DNA of 64,000 bases. Source: Cornus controversa. Lineage: Eukaryota > Streptophyta > Magnoliopsida > Cornales > Cornaceae. The translations under genes and the position numbers were made by a program. Below the pieces are notes generated by a model. That model was not told the origin of the DNA. It saw only the letters and a list, made by a program, of their open reading frames with translations, and made no database searches. Shown here piece after piece: positions 23,160-34,089 of the stretch (the first letter of the stretch is position 1; each line of letters begins with the position of its first letter). Location of the stretch: positions 103,536,033 through 103,600,032 of the forward strand of contig CM048845.1 of assembly GCA_026545225.1 (NCBI GenBank), in the 5' to 3' direction.

Positions 23160-24130
23160 TACCCACATACTTTATGTCCATTTCTTTTTCCCCATTCCAA
23201 CCTCAGAAAGTAAAGGAGGAAAGTAGATGCAGAGGCAGTTCTTGTGGAGTGGTATGGGGAAGAAGTTCGAGTGTCATATAGCGAGTTGGAAGACTGCAAT
23301 CCTCTACTCCGGATGGCTTTTTGGATTTTAGATGATTCAATCAAACTCTTCTAGGCAAATGACTCAGGGGGATATATTGTGGACTTGGATAGATTGTGAA
23401 GGAAGGTGGTCGAAGGGAAATTCTAGGGACGGGAACATGAATTTATCCTGTAGGGCGATAAGGGTTCATATGGAAATCGGCCTTTGGGAATGGGTGGAGT
23501 GACTGAGTGAGTGCTCCAAACATATTAGGCTTTGGATTGAGTGAGATTCTGACATGATATTTGGTGTGGAGATGCTCCCTTGAATAGCTTACGCCTAGAT
23601 GTTTCCCGTATTGTCTCTAATAGAGGGGAATCTGTGTCGGACCATATATGTTCTTGAAGAGTGGGTTGGTGCAAGAACCTTAGTTCTTTGGATCTCTGCA
23701 AGGCTGTAAGTTGGATTCTGTGAATGCGCTACTTGAACTTATGTCTAGTACCTATGCAGGGACAGAGGGATACATCGGGGTGAAATCCCGATAGCAGCAA
23801 CTGGGGATGAAAGTTGGATCTTTCTAGAGGGATTTACGAGATGGTGATAGACTTGGTTCCCATGGAAAGGAATTACGAAGATATACTTCAAAGTTTTTTC
23901 TTTATATGGACTGCTGCCTTAGAGATGATCTTACTTTGGATTACTAGTGTAATAAAGGCAAACTGCAAACTGACCAATAGTTGCTGCTCTTTGATTTATG
24001 CCTGAATCTGTGGGGGATCTCATTGGACACTGGAGTAGTGAGTGTGTCAGTCTCCACCAAGTTTGGCACGCTGCACAGCTTCATCTCATCTGGAGTACAC
24101 GTAGAGCAAGGTACCTAAGAGAACCTACTG
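23160..24130 (+). mobile_element. LINE (L1-type) relic, C-terminal part of ORF2
   Basis: Broken frames resemble the end of plant L1 ORF2. At about 23228-23330 one reads MQRQFLWSGMGKK, then SWKTAIL, like the conserved QRDFLWGG...W region. At about 23549-23650 one reads HDIWCGDAPLNSLRLDVSRI, the zinc-binding reverse transcriptase tail; here the Trp codon usual before HD is TGA. Near 24010-24110, GDLIGHWSS and HAAQLHLIWS match the HA..C.MW..W region. The 5' end is missing, several stops and frame changes are present, and no poly(A) tail or target duplication was identified. It lies between the transporter and CCT delta genes. Confidence 0.75.
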
Positions 24131-25439
24131 AGCACCAAGATAAGTCTAAAAATTCACTAAAGATATGAGAAAACATTTCCAAGGATCCCTGAGAGCGGTT
24201 GAAGGGCCCGAGGGACTCGGTCCCCGAGTAATCTATATGGTATAAGCAACTAATGAAAGAAAATAAAAAAATTCCAAAAACAGGGATCTCTGCAAAAATC
24301 TTTTTCTTGCATCTCAAGGGTAATTGTGGCATGAACTTGAACCGCCAATAATTAATTAGTATGTTAACTGAATTGTACCAAAGTTTCCTTTTTAAAGAAG
24401 CTTCTTTCCCAAGACTAAAAAGGATAACAGATTGATGTGTTTCTGGACATATAAGCAACCGGAACAAGTTGAAGGCAGGAAATGGAGAAAGGGTGGGAGG
24501 CTGTGGGTTCAAATTGGAGGTATAACATATGGCCTCCCATTAAACAACCTGTATGGCATCATGACTAACAGAAAAGTGAAAAGATGCATGTAGCTAACTC
24601 CAAACGGATGATCTAAGGTATGGTTGAATTTAAAATAATTTCTAAATGCCATTTACCAAATGAACTGTGTGCAGTAGAGAGAAAGCCACCTTAAAGAATA
24701 CAAATATAAAAAAACACAACAGCCAAATTGGCTTAGTATGATAAGTAAATACCAAACTCAAAGCCACCATCTTGTCTATGTGACATTCATCCACATACCA
24801 GCGCAAGGCACCCAAAAGAATATTTCCAAATAACAATACCTTTAGGTTCATTCAGAAGTAGACACTCAAGAATCGTACTTGCATATATAATCCACCTTTT
24901 CAAGAGAAGTAACATTAAAATACAAAGAACGATGCATCTCCAACACTTTCTTATCATAAAAAAAAAAAGCACATGTAGGCATTTCATAAATATCTTTTAG
25001 GCCTCAACTAAATGGATGTATTAATATGATGGTGAATGCTTCAACAGTGACTATCATCAAAAAGTTTCTATTATGCAAAAACTGAGTTAGATTGAGGCTT
25101 CTCATAGTACTAGTAACCCAAATTGAGGCTTCTCATAGTTAATCACTACATTTCATGATAATGCAGGAAAGTTAAACAAATCAGTAGAAGCTTCAATCGA
25201 CAAAATAAAATATACAAAAAAGTTCAAGTAATTTATAAATTATAATCATCTTTTATATATCAAAAAAAAATATAATCATCTTTCTTTTCATCAAAAAATA
25301 AATTATAATCATCTTTTCATCGCTCAAAAGATACTTAAGTTGATGCCAATAGACACTTAAAATGTCCAGTCAAACTGCAATGAACTCTAACTGCATTTGA
25401 ACAAGAAGTAGAGGATATTTAAATTCATGGTAAACATCT
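24131..25439. other. Unassigned spacer
   Basis: No gene supported. The 143-residue minus-strand open frame at 24081-24512 overlaps the LINE tail and has no domain. A short duplication of TTGAGGCTTCTCATAGT occurs near 25093 and 25122. Confidence 0.55.
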
Positions 25440-25606
25440 GCTAACATAAGTATTTAAGTCAAAATTCATTAAACATAATCAATCCCATTTGACAAAAACC
25501 ATTAACACTAACAGCACAAACATGCTAACGTAAGTACTTAAGCCAAAATTCATTAAACATAATCAATCCCATTTGACAAAACCATTAACACTAACAGCAC
25601 AAACAC
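25440..25606. repeat. 84-bp tandem duplication just downstream of the CCT delta gene
   Basis: Two nearly identical units (25440-25523 and 25524-25606) share AAAATTCATTAAACATAATC and CATTAACACTAACAGCAC. They lie about 60 bp beyond the stop codon of the minus-strand chaperonin gene, so they may be part of its 3' UTR. Confidence 0.9.
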
Positions 25607-25665
25607 AAAAAGATAATAACAAGACAACATCATTTCGCTTCCAACATTGTGATGTACTGATCAAT

Positions 25666-27264
25666 CTACCTCACTGTAACAATGTCATCGATCTTCAAAA
25701 TCATCCGCACACACTCTGTAGCCAGTGAGATCGCACTCGTACTCACTAACAGCGGCTGCACCACATTCTCCTCCAAGATGTTAGTAATCTGCCCCTTCCT
25801 CACATTGATGCCAGCATTGATCTCACCCTGTGCATGCCGATTCCGAAGCTCAGTCACAATAGCAATTGGGTTCAAACCTGCATTCTCAGCCAAAGTATAC
25901 GGAATAACTTCAAGGGCCTCTGCAAACGACCGCACACAGTAACTCTCCATCCCTTGCAAGACCTTAGCCCATGCACCCAATTGCCTAGACAGCTCGATCT
26001 CCGGTGCACCACCACCTGCAATCAAAAACCTCTTGTTCACCAGACACCTAACAACACACAATGCATCGTGCAAGCTTCGTTCCGCCTCATCAAGAACCAA
26101 CTGATTTGACCCACGAACAAGCACTGTCATGGTCCTACCCATATCCTTAATTCCCGTGATCTTCACAATCTTCCCATCTCCAAGCGAAGCCTCTTCAACT
26201 AAGTCTGCGTATCCCAACTTCTCCGCACGGAAATGCTCTATATTCGCAATAGGCAAACATTTCAATGTTTTGGTAATGAACTCAATCTCATCACGCTCAA
26301 CGTCCTTAATCACCAAAATCTTTGCCTTCGCAAGATAATGCAATGACAAATCAGTTACCGCATCTCTCAAAATACTCTTTTGAATCAACAATACATTACA
26401 CCCAGTAGCCTTAATCTTCTTAATCATACTGAGAATATAATTCCTCTCTTCCTTCAAAATCCGATCCATTTGGGTATAATCAGAAACAACTATAGATTGT
26501 TCAATATCAGTTTTTGGAGGCGAAATTTGGAACTGAATCACAGCAATCTTTGCATTCTCCACGCGAGATGGACCCCCACCAGAGTGACTAACCTTCTTGT
26601 CGAAAACCAAACCCTTGACGAGTTCGGTATCATCAACAGTCCCTCCAAGCTTCTTCACGATCTTGACATCGCGCAGATCAACAAGATCGGGTTTTGAGGG
26701 GTCTACAACTGAGAGAACCGCATCGACAGCAATCGGAGCTAGAAGCGTGGAGTATTGACTCACGACCTTGCTGTTGAGCGAAGTGCTCGCGGACTTCACG
26801 AGTGAGTCGCGATCAGAGAGCTCGATTGGTACGGCCATTGCGGTGAGGACATCGACGGCCTTGAGCGAGGCCTTGTGGAGTGAATCGGATATGACAGTGG
26901 GGTGAATGCCGCTGTTCAGGAGAGAGAGGGCTTGTTTGAGAAGGGCTCCAGCAATGACGACGACAGTTGTGGTGCCGTCGCCGGCAACAACGTCCTGAGA
27001 CTTGGAGAGCTCCACGAGCATCTTGGCGGCGGGTTGGAGGACCTCCATCTTGTTGAGGATGGTAGCGCCGTCGTTGGTGATGATGACCTCGCCGGAGGCA
27101 GTGGAGATCATCTTGTCCATGCCTTTGGGGCCGAGGCTGGTACGGACGGCATCAGCGACGGCTCGGGCCGCGATGATGTTGGCTTGACGGATATCGTCCT
27201 TGCGCTTGTTGTCGACGTATCTCTCGGTCTTGGATGTGGCTGAGCGAGAGGCTTGGACCGCCAT
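25666..27264 (-). CDS. CCT4: CCT delta, subunit of the cytosolic chaperonin TRiC/CCT
   Basis: Encodes one of the eight subunits of the ATP-driven ring chaperonin that folds actin, tubulin and other cytosolic proteins. The frame is uninterrupted and intronless, 532 residues, close to the 536 residues I recall for Arabidopsis. Group II chaperonin features are in order: nucleotide-binding [10 protein letters not shown] (about residues 43-52) and NDGATIL (about 64-70), catalytic GDGTTT (about 95-100, the Asp needed for ATP hydrolysis), the apical segment with [12 protein letters not shown], and C-terminal [14 protein letters not shown]. The start is the ATG in ACCAATGGCG, a good plant context. 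The frame can be extended nine codons upstream only from a non-ATG codon. Nothing suggests damage. The gene converges on the transporter gene, leaving about 4.3 kb between them. Confidence 0.98.
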   Translation of the reverse strand: MAVQASRSATSKTERYVDNKRKDDIRQANIIAARAVADAVRTSLGPKGMDKMISTASGEVIITNDGATILNKMEVLQPAAKMLVELSKSQDVVAGDGTTTVVVIAGALLKQALSLLNSGIHPTVISDSLHKASLKAVDVLTAMAVPIELSDRDSLVKSASTSLNSKVVSQYSTLLAPIAVDAVLSVVDPSKPDLVDLRDVKIVKKLGGTVDDTELVKGLVFDKKVSHSGGGPSRVENAKIAVIQFQISPPKTDIEQSIVVSDYTQMDRILKEERNYILSMIKKIKATGCNVLLIQKSILRDAVTDLSLHYLAKAKILVIKDVERDEIEFITKTLKCLPIANIEHFRAEKLGYADLVEEASLGDGKIVKITGIKDMGRTMTVLVRGSNQLVLDEAERSLHDALCVVRCLVNKRFLIAGGGAPEIELSRQLGAWAKVLQGMESYCVRSFAEALEVIPYTLAENAGLNPIAIVTELRNRHAQGEINAGINVRKGQITNILEENVVQPLLVSTSAISLATECVRMILKIDDIVTVR

Positions 27265-27371
27265 TGGTGGTAGGATCGAAGATTGAAACACTGAACTTTA
27301 CCCTAGGATCCTAGCTGTGTCAGAAGTGGAGTTTGAGAGAGAGAGAGAAAGTGAGAGAGTTGTGAAGTTTG

Positions 27372-27416
27372 AAACCCTAACTCGGGGAAAATGAAATAAA
27401 TGATACAAAACCCTAG
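27372..27416 (-). promoter_or_regulatory. Telo-box motifs upstream of CCT4
   Basis: Two AAACCCTA motifs (27372-27380 and 27408-27416) lie 110-150 bp upstream of the start codon. A GA/CT-rich tract at 27333-27360 lies between them and the gene and is probably the pyrimidine-rich 5' UTR of the minus-strand message. Such telo-boxes are common in promoters of plant translation and growth genes. No clear TATA box was found. Confidence 0.5.
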
Positions 27417-27777
27417 AGTAGAGTAGAAGCGGGACTGCCGAACACAAAAGAGAAATAGGATTCTAGGTACTTCTTCCCGAGTGTAATTATCTCTCTCTCT
27501 TTCTCTTATCATTAATGTCGATTACTATTTTAATTAAAAAAATTAAAATTGTGTTTAACAAAATAATTTAGTGAAGAATGATTTCACCCTGCACTTTTTT
27601 TTTCTTTTTTTTTAACTTATTCAAATAGCAAATTCATATACAAATTGTTGCCTCCAATTGGATTTGAACTCTTGATCTTTATTTGAGAAGAAAAATGAAA
27701 TGTAAGTGGTGACAAATATAATGTGAATATCAATTCTTCCCAATTTATATTATTGAATTTTGAAAATAAAAAAAAAT
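27417..27777. other. Upstream spacer of CCT4
   Basis: AT-rich sequence with CT runs near 27490. No gene seen. Confidence 0.6.
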
Positions 27778-28160
27778 TGTGGATACAAAAATTGGCACTC
27801 CACTTTTTAGACTTGCACTGCACTTTATCATGTCAATAAATAAAATGACAAATTGCTACTAAAAAACCTAGTGTGACAACATTTTTTAGATTATTATGAG
27901 TGTGGGGGTGGGTTAAATGTTAAAAATATAAAATGCAAATATAAAATTGACACTTACTTTGTACATTTGGACAGTACTTTATCTTTTTAATAAATAAAAT
28001 GACAAAATTACTTTTCAAAATTTTAAGTGTAAGATTTTTTTTCCCTGCAGATTACTATGGAGTGTGAGGTCTGAAATTTGAAAATATAAGATGATTATAT
28101 AAAATTGGCACCCCATTTTTGTAGATTTGTACTATCATTTTAATAAAGTAAATTTTATCA
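27778..28160. repeat. Degenerate tandem repeat, ~155-bp period
   Basis: Three decayed units begin near 27779, 27932 and 28090. Each carries AAAATTGGCACYCCACTTT, a TTTRTACT/ACTTTATC block and AATAAATAAAATGACAAA-like sequence. No gene seen. Confidence 0.6.
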
Positions 28161-30434
28161 CATGTGTATAACACGTAAAATTTAGATTCATTCAATATAT
28201 TTACACCGAATGTACTATAAACTTTCTTCATATAATTGCATTGGCTAACTTTTTTTTTTTTTTTTTTACCTTGTTTATGTACATATATATCAAAGAATGA
28301 TCTCACTCTTTGAAAGAGAGCGGTATGTTATAGTAAATTACTTGCTTTAGTAACACTTTTACTATTTTATATTATCTTTATTTTATTATTTTTTACCAAA
28401 CTGAACTATCATATTATGACTAATTAGTATAATTTTATTTTAGAGTATTTTGATTTGATTTTTTATATGATTGAATGGTTTAAATACATGCAAGGTGATT
28501 AAATGGTTCGTGCTCAATTTTTTTGTACTCAAATCATTTAATTTAAAGGAGAGTTCAGGATTGTTGTCATGAGATGCAAATCATGGCAATCTTGCTTTAA
28601 ATCTGTCATGTTAATCCCGCTCTCATTAGTCACGTCTTGAGTTAAAAGTAGGGATGCACACGATTTGATTTGGATTAGATTAGATTGAGAATTTTTTTAA
28701 ACCAAACCACTCATAACAGTTTCAAAAAACCTAAAACTAAACTGAACCATTTAATCAATGGAATCGGATTGTGAGGAACCAATTTGGTCTCATTCGATTC
28801 TACGATCCCACTTAATTTTCTTTTCATATCTAGTATCTTCGTCTAATCTACCGAACAACGATAGAATTTTAATTTGTAACAGAGTGGTGATCTTCGAAGC
28901 CCTTGTGATTTATTTACTTCTTCATAAAGATTTGATCATGTAAAACCACCATCTCCTTTTTCTGTTGTCATGTCCCGATTTTCGGGACTCGATTAAATAT
29001 AATAAAATAAAAACCTTAAATCCCTAAAAAAAAAAATCACGATTACAAAACCCTTCAAATTCAAATAACATAACTAGTGACATAAAACTTGCCTTGAACA
29101 TACAAACGAAGTACTTCTTGCCAATTATAAAAACTTTTAAACAAATGTATAGAAAACACTTTCTTCAACTTTTTATATTAGGAAACACGCCATCATGTGA
29201 CTTTCGAAAATTCTTCTTGGCTCAAGACTTCGGTCAAACCTGAAAAATATTGGAGTGAGCACAACCGCTCAGTAGAAAAGATACTCTAAATTCATATATA
29301 ACATAGATCGAATACAAAAGAACGAATAACTTAATATATATAAATAATTTTACAATCATAAATATTAAAGTATGTACAAATAAGATTACCAACACAATTA
29401 TAATCCAATTCTCTGAAACAATGTCAACACAAGCATATTTTACAAATTAAACGACCACGACGTGTATACTACACACGCCAGCGGATTCCCGATCATTCTC
29501 CAGCGGACAGCTAACCTGAACTAAGTTCCAGAACAGTTTTCGATCTTTCAACCGAAGGGATTACTCACCCGACCTATTTTCAACCGACTGTACATGTACG
29601 AGCACACACAAACACATTCAATTTTCAGACAATAACATGCAACACCATTTCACATGATCCAACCTCGCATCAGATTATACTATTAATCATTACATGCCCA
29701 TAATTCAACTTCCCACCCATTGAAAGTACAACTCAAAAAAATAGTATTCAAGTAACCAGAGATAAATTTATTATAAAACCAAATGATGTAAAACATAATA
29801 AATTAAAAAAAATACTTTAAAATAAGATTATCCCTTATAGATTTTTCAATCTATTCACACATATAAACCAAGAGTAAATCCCATGCGTGTTTGTGACTGA
29901 TTTTCCTTTAATTTAATCTATGGATCAACTCCTTCTACTATGTGTAAAATCATTTTGTCATTCCTTTATCAGCCTAGCCACTATCAACTCATCTTTGCTT
30001 TCTTTTTTTTTTTGTCCCTAAAGGACCAAACTATCTTTTGAAGACAATGGGTGCACTATTATATATACTCACTTCAAGAATCATTGAAAACCTATAATTA
30101 ACTTAAGAAAAATGAAAATACATCAATTAAGAATTGTAAAGTCATTTCTTTAACTTGCCATAAAGTAGGCATAAGTTAAAGAATTTTATAGTCATTTCTT
30201 TAACTTGCCATAAAGTAGCCATAAGTTGAAAAATTGTAGTCGTTTTTTTAACTTCCCATAAAGTACTAACAATCAATTATTTATAAAGTAAGATCCATGA
30301 TTATTCATATTTATCCCACCTGCATATAGATGCATATATATGGCTACATCTTAAATTTATTTAAAAATAATAAAAAATATACAAGTCATCACATATGTTA
30401 GCTAAGGAATGAACTGTTTGAAATAATACTAATC
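28161..30434. other. Spacer, possibly part of an older LTR, hosting the Tat insertion
   Basis: No coding gene. From 28965 (TGTCATGTCCCGATTTTCGG) rightwards the sequence has the look of a Ty3/gypsy LTR or 3' end, with a GTGAGCACAACCGCTCAGTAG block near 29255. I could not find its partner or its other border. The young Tat element inserted within this tract at 30435-30439. Confidence 0.35.
30130..30266. repeat. 60-bp tandem repeat, ~2.3 copies
   Basis: Units share GTCATTTCTTTAACTTGCCA and TAAAGTAGSCATAAGTT, repeating every 60 bases. Confidence 0.9.
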
Positions 30435-30439
30435 CATTC

Positions 30440-30803
30440 TGATGAAGCAAATTTCCTCTCCGAGCTGGTCAAATTCTGACCTGTAAAAGAAGACAAAAGA
30501 AGAGTAATCGAAAGGACACCGGCGCGGTGCCGGCCGACTACGCTCCGACGATCAAGTCAGAAATAGGAAGGGTTTCTTTCGAGCTGTAAAGAAATCAAGA
30601 GAGTGTTTATTGCGTACCTTGGTCTCTGGACCGTCTCTGTATTTATAGCTATCAAATAAGGTTGCATTGTAATTGGAGTCATTTAGTCTCCCAGTCCTTC
30701 TTGGAGACAGAGATCAACCGATCAAAGATAGACCCTTGTCCACGTCACTTTGTTTTTATCTTCCACGTCAATAGTTTTACAGTTGGAGTCAAATACTCTA
30801 TCA
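30440..30803 (-). repeat. 3' LTR of the young Tat element
   Basis: 364 bp, TG...CA ends, 99% identical to the 5' LTR. The polypurine tract (ACAGGGGGCATC on the minus strand, about 30804-30815) adjoins it. A TATAAAT box on the minus strand lies at about 30641-30647. Confidence 0.97.
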
Positions 30804-31177
30804 GATGCCCCCTGTTCATGAGGATTGTTCGTCAAACCTTAAGAACACTCTGATTGGCTCTTTGGGTTGTCCCGTATCATTTGATCTGTAACAGAAAGAA
30901 ACAAACTGTACATCTCATCTGCGCGGTCCGCGAATTTTTTTTTTTTTTTTTGGCGGGACCCACCCAGGCCACCCTCGGGTGGCCGCCCTCGCGGGTGGCT
31001 GCCCTCGACCGGCTGCCTTCAAGGGAGAAACTGTCCTCGCCCGAGTCCGCCTTCGCTGGAGCTGTCTTCGGGGTTGCCTTCCTTGGGTCGTTGGATACCA
31101 TTCATACTGCATCGAAGATGAACGTTGGAATTGAGCCGTTGGAGTTGAACGTTAGAATGGAGCCGTTGGAGGAGACC

Positions 31178-31185
31178 TATAAAAG
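31178..31185 (+). promoter_or_regulatory. TATA box of the antisense extra gene
   Basis: CCTATAAAAGG on the plus strand, 124 bp before the ATG at 31309. Just upstream, a 27-bp-spaced direct repeat (about 31120-31171) carries GAGCCGTTGGAG twice. CCGTTG matches the core bound by plant MYB factors. Together these look like a separate promoter facing against the retrotransposon's own transcription. Confidence 0.6.
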
Positions 31186-31308
31186 GTCTTCTTGTATTTC
31201 AGCTCCTCCTCATCCCTTCCATCCAGCAACAAATCCTTAGTGTCCCTTTGATTGTATCTAAATTCTCTGCTTCTTCACAAACGTCCTTCCTCCTCTGTTT
31301 TTTCTTAG

Positions 31309-33065
31309 ATGGATGAATTTTCTGTATGTCGTAATATCGCTTCCACCATGACTCAACGGGACGTGGAGGACTTGGCGCTCCGCTATTCATTCCTTGCTGG
31401 AGTCCGGGTTCGTGCCCCTTCTCCGACTGATCGGGTTTTCTCTGTCCATCCTGGAGAGACATGTTTCTACGAGGGCGCGTTTACCTGCGGTCTTCGATTC
31501 CCGGTTCCAGTTCTTGTCCAGGAGATTCTTAGCACGGCAAACATATGTCCTTCCCAGCTCACACCCCTCTCTTGGCGCATTATTATAGCCTGTGTTGTTC
31601 TGTGGAAGTCTTTTTTATTTGACATTCCAATGACAGTAAATGGGTTCTTTTCACGCTATGGTCTCTTTAAGAACAGCGATTGGCGCCACGTTCATAGCCG
31701 CTCCGGCGGCCCAGGCGGAGGCCAAGCAAAGTCATGTTTGGTCGCAGTTGACCATAACAAAACCATAAAGTCATGGAGGAACCGCTTCTTCTTTGTTTCC
31801 GGGTGCTGGGAGCCTACTCCTCATATCATACCCCGTTCGTGGGTGGCTGGGGATGCTGCCCGTAAGTTGGCCACTTCTTTTTTTTTTTATATATACATTC
31901 ATCATTCTTTCCTTTGCCTTACTTCCTTCTTTATTTTTAGCCTGGAAATCCACGCCACCTCCAAGCAGGGCCGAGGAGGAAAAACTAGAAGAAGCAAGCC
32001 GCGCTAGAGTAAGAGATGCTGTTACCCTGACCAATGACGCCGGCTTAGAGTTACTAGGCTATCCTCTCCAGGTCGCAGTCCCGGGCAGGGGTATGTTTTC
32101 TTTTGCATCTTTCCTTTTGCCTTTTTGGTCTTTAAGAGATTGTGCTTATCAGTTTGTTTGCTTATGGTCAGGACCGAGGCGGATACCAAAGGAGGTTCTC
32201 CAGGAGAAGGGCAAATGCATTGCTTCTTCCTCCTCCCCTTCTGGGCAAAAGAGACCGAGGGTTGCTGTCACTCGAATGGGGAATTTATCTTCTCCTCCCT
32301 CAGTTGGGAACCCTCCCTCTGCGGCTGGCTCAAGGGTTATTCCTGACCCCAGCACCTTCCGAGTGCCGCAAACTCAACTATTTAGTGGCAGAAATCCCGG
32401 ACTCTTTAGTCCTCCTGCAACCCCTCTTTTTAGGAGTGGTGGCTCCCAAACTTCTTTTTCATGTGCCAATAGCGGCCCTGGGTCAATGTTAAATGACCCA
32501 GGTTTTACAATTCGTCGTACCGGAGAATATGTTATGCAAAACGACCTCAACGAGGCAAGCTCACGTGGGGCACTCTTTTCTACCAAAACTCTTCTATCCT
32601 TCATGGCCAAGGTTCGGATTCCTGATTCTTTGCTTTTGCCTAGTAGCAAAAAGCCTCTTTGTTGATATATCACGTTTTATATCATTTGATAATTTTTTGC
32701 AGAGTGTGACGTTTGCTCAATCTGTTTCCAACGACTACATGCGTGCAGTGGACCAACTTGGGCAGCAACAGGCCTCTTTTGACACCCAGCGCTCCGCGCT
32801 CGATTCAGAGATAGAGTCTTTGTGTACTTCGCATGCCTCTCAAGTCGGGGAGATTGATATTCTCAATGCCCAAGCTCGCCGTAACCAGGAGGAGTTGGCG
32901 CACTGGGCCGAAGAATTACCAGGCTATCAAGCTGCGGCGGTTGAGAGTTTCAAGGATTCGCCCGCGTTTGGGAGGATATGCGACGAGTCCTATATAGAAG
33001 GTTTTGAGTATTTTCGGACCATGGCCCAAGACGAGTGGCCTGACATGGATTTTTCCCGTTTGTAA
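31309..33065 (+). CDS. Antisense extra gene (aORF) of the young Tat element
   Basis: It lies between pol and the 3' LTR but is read on the opposite strand. The first part (about 31309-31860) encodes a compact domain (CFYEGAFTCGLRFPVP, then PLSWRIIIACVVLW) that I recognise as the plant 'putative gypsy type transposon' domain (PF04195 type). The middle is Ser/Pro-rich, and the last part (about 32703-33065) is a likely coiled coil rich in Gln, Ala and Glu. Coding segments are separated by three short GT-AG introns near 31.86-31.94, 32.09-32.17 and 32.61-32.70 kb, and the whole looks intact. It has its own TATA box and poly(A) signal. Extra genes, some antisense, are known in Tat elements. Their function is unknown. 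Confidence 0.75.
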
Positions 33066-33184
33066 CTGAAAGGGGATGAGAATGAGGGCACCGATTGATG
33101 TAATTCTTATCATCAGTTTACTTCGTACTGTAGCCGAAGTTTTTTCCTGTAGTTTATGTTTATGATCTTGTAACGTCTTTCGTG

Positions 33185-33190
33185 AATAAA
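33185..33190 (+). terminator. Poly(A) signal of the antisense extra gene
   Basis: AATAAA 120 bp after the stop codon, preceded by TTTGTAT/TGTAGT-rich sequence typical of plant upstream elements. The 90-bp array begins about 80 bp further on. Confidence 0.5.
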
Positions 33191-33272
33191 TACAATGTTT
33201 CAGAATTAACTTATCCTGTCTTTCTCGTATACCCTTATAGGTGTGTTCCCGTAGGGTTGTTTATACAATGTT

Positions 33273-33850
33273 CTCGGGATTAATCCATCCCGCCTTTTTC
33301 TTCAAAGGCCCTCCATGGAGGTGTGCCCCCGTAGGGCGGTATTTTTCTCGGGATTAATTCATCCCGCCTTTTTCTTCAAAGGCCCTCCGTGGAGGTGTGC
33401 CCCCGTAGGGCGGTATTTTTCTCGGGATTAATTCATCCCGCCTTTTTCTTCAAAGGCCCTCCGTGGAGGTGTGCCTCCGTAGGGCTTTATCCCCGTAGGG
33501 CGGTATTTTTCTCGGGATTAATTCATCCCGCCTTTTTCTTCAAAGGCCCTCCGTGGAGGTGTGCCCCCGTAGGGCTTTATCCCCGTAGGGCGGTATTTTT
33601 CTCGGGATTAATTCATCCCGCCTTTTTCTTCAAAGGCCCTCCGTGGAGGTGTGTCCCCATAGGGCTTTATCCCCGTAGGGTGGTATTTTTCTCGGGATTA
33701 ATTCATCCCGCCTTTTTCTTCAAAGGCCCTCCGTGGAGGTGTGTCCCCATAGGGCTTTATCCCCGTAGGGTGGTATTTTTCTCGGGATTAATTCATCCCG
33801 CCTTTTTCTTCAAAGGCCCTCCGTGGAGGTGTGCCCCCGTAGGGTTTTTA
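33273..33850 (-). repeat. Tandem array of 74- to 90-bp units in the young Tat element
   Basis: Units start at CTCGGGATTAATTCATCCCG at about 33273, 33347, 33421, 33511, 33601, 33691 and 33781. The first two steps are 74 bp and the rest 90 bp, the longer form including an extra TTTATCCCCGTAGGG. Each unit holds hairpin-forming CCTCCGTGGAGG and CCC..CGTAGGG. The array lies downstream of integrase, where Tat elements often carry variable tandem repeats. The same core occurs in the old element at 7455-7862. Confidence 0.95.
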
Positions 33851-34089
33851 TCATCTAAACATAACAGTTCGTTTTGGTGTGAATAACATTCTCCATTGAC
33901 ATTCCATAATAAAATTTACAAAAGAAAAGATGGGACTGGTCAGGTCCCTGTTTTGAGGTTTCGGGCTATGGAGCCAACCTCTAGAATGACACCTGAGGTT
34001 TGGCAAGTAAAGCCTGCCTCTACAATAATACTTACTGAAACTAAAGAAGATGAGACGAAAAACTAATAAGTCGAGAGAAAAAAAAAACT

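Noticed and set aside
24081-24512. A 143-residue minus-strand open frame
   Set aside because: It overlaps the LINE tail and shows no recognisable domain or splice context.
26902-27243. A 113-residue open frame on the plus strand opposite CCT4
   Set aside because: It is the mirror of a conserved chaperonin coding region, and no domain is present.
27265-27291. CCT4 start nine codons further upstream
   Set aside because: The codon there is GTG on the minus strand. The ATG at 27264 has a good plant start context.
30854-31240. A 128-residue plus-strand open frame upstream of the antisense gene
   Set aside because: It runs through a poly-T tract and the TATA box of the antisense gene, so it is leader or promoter sequence.
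7455-33850. Regular repeats that could be taken for a CRISPR array
   Set aside because: Units are contiguous and similar over their whole length, with no unique spacers, inside plant retrotransposons.
33389-33886. A 165-residue plus-strand open frame of near-identical 30-residue repeats
   Set aside because: It is the 90-bp array of the Tat element read through. 90 is a multiple of three, so the frame stays open by arithmetic. Nothing suggests it is translated.
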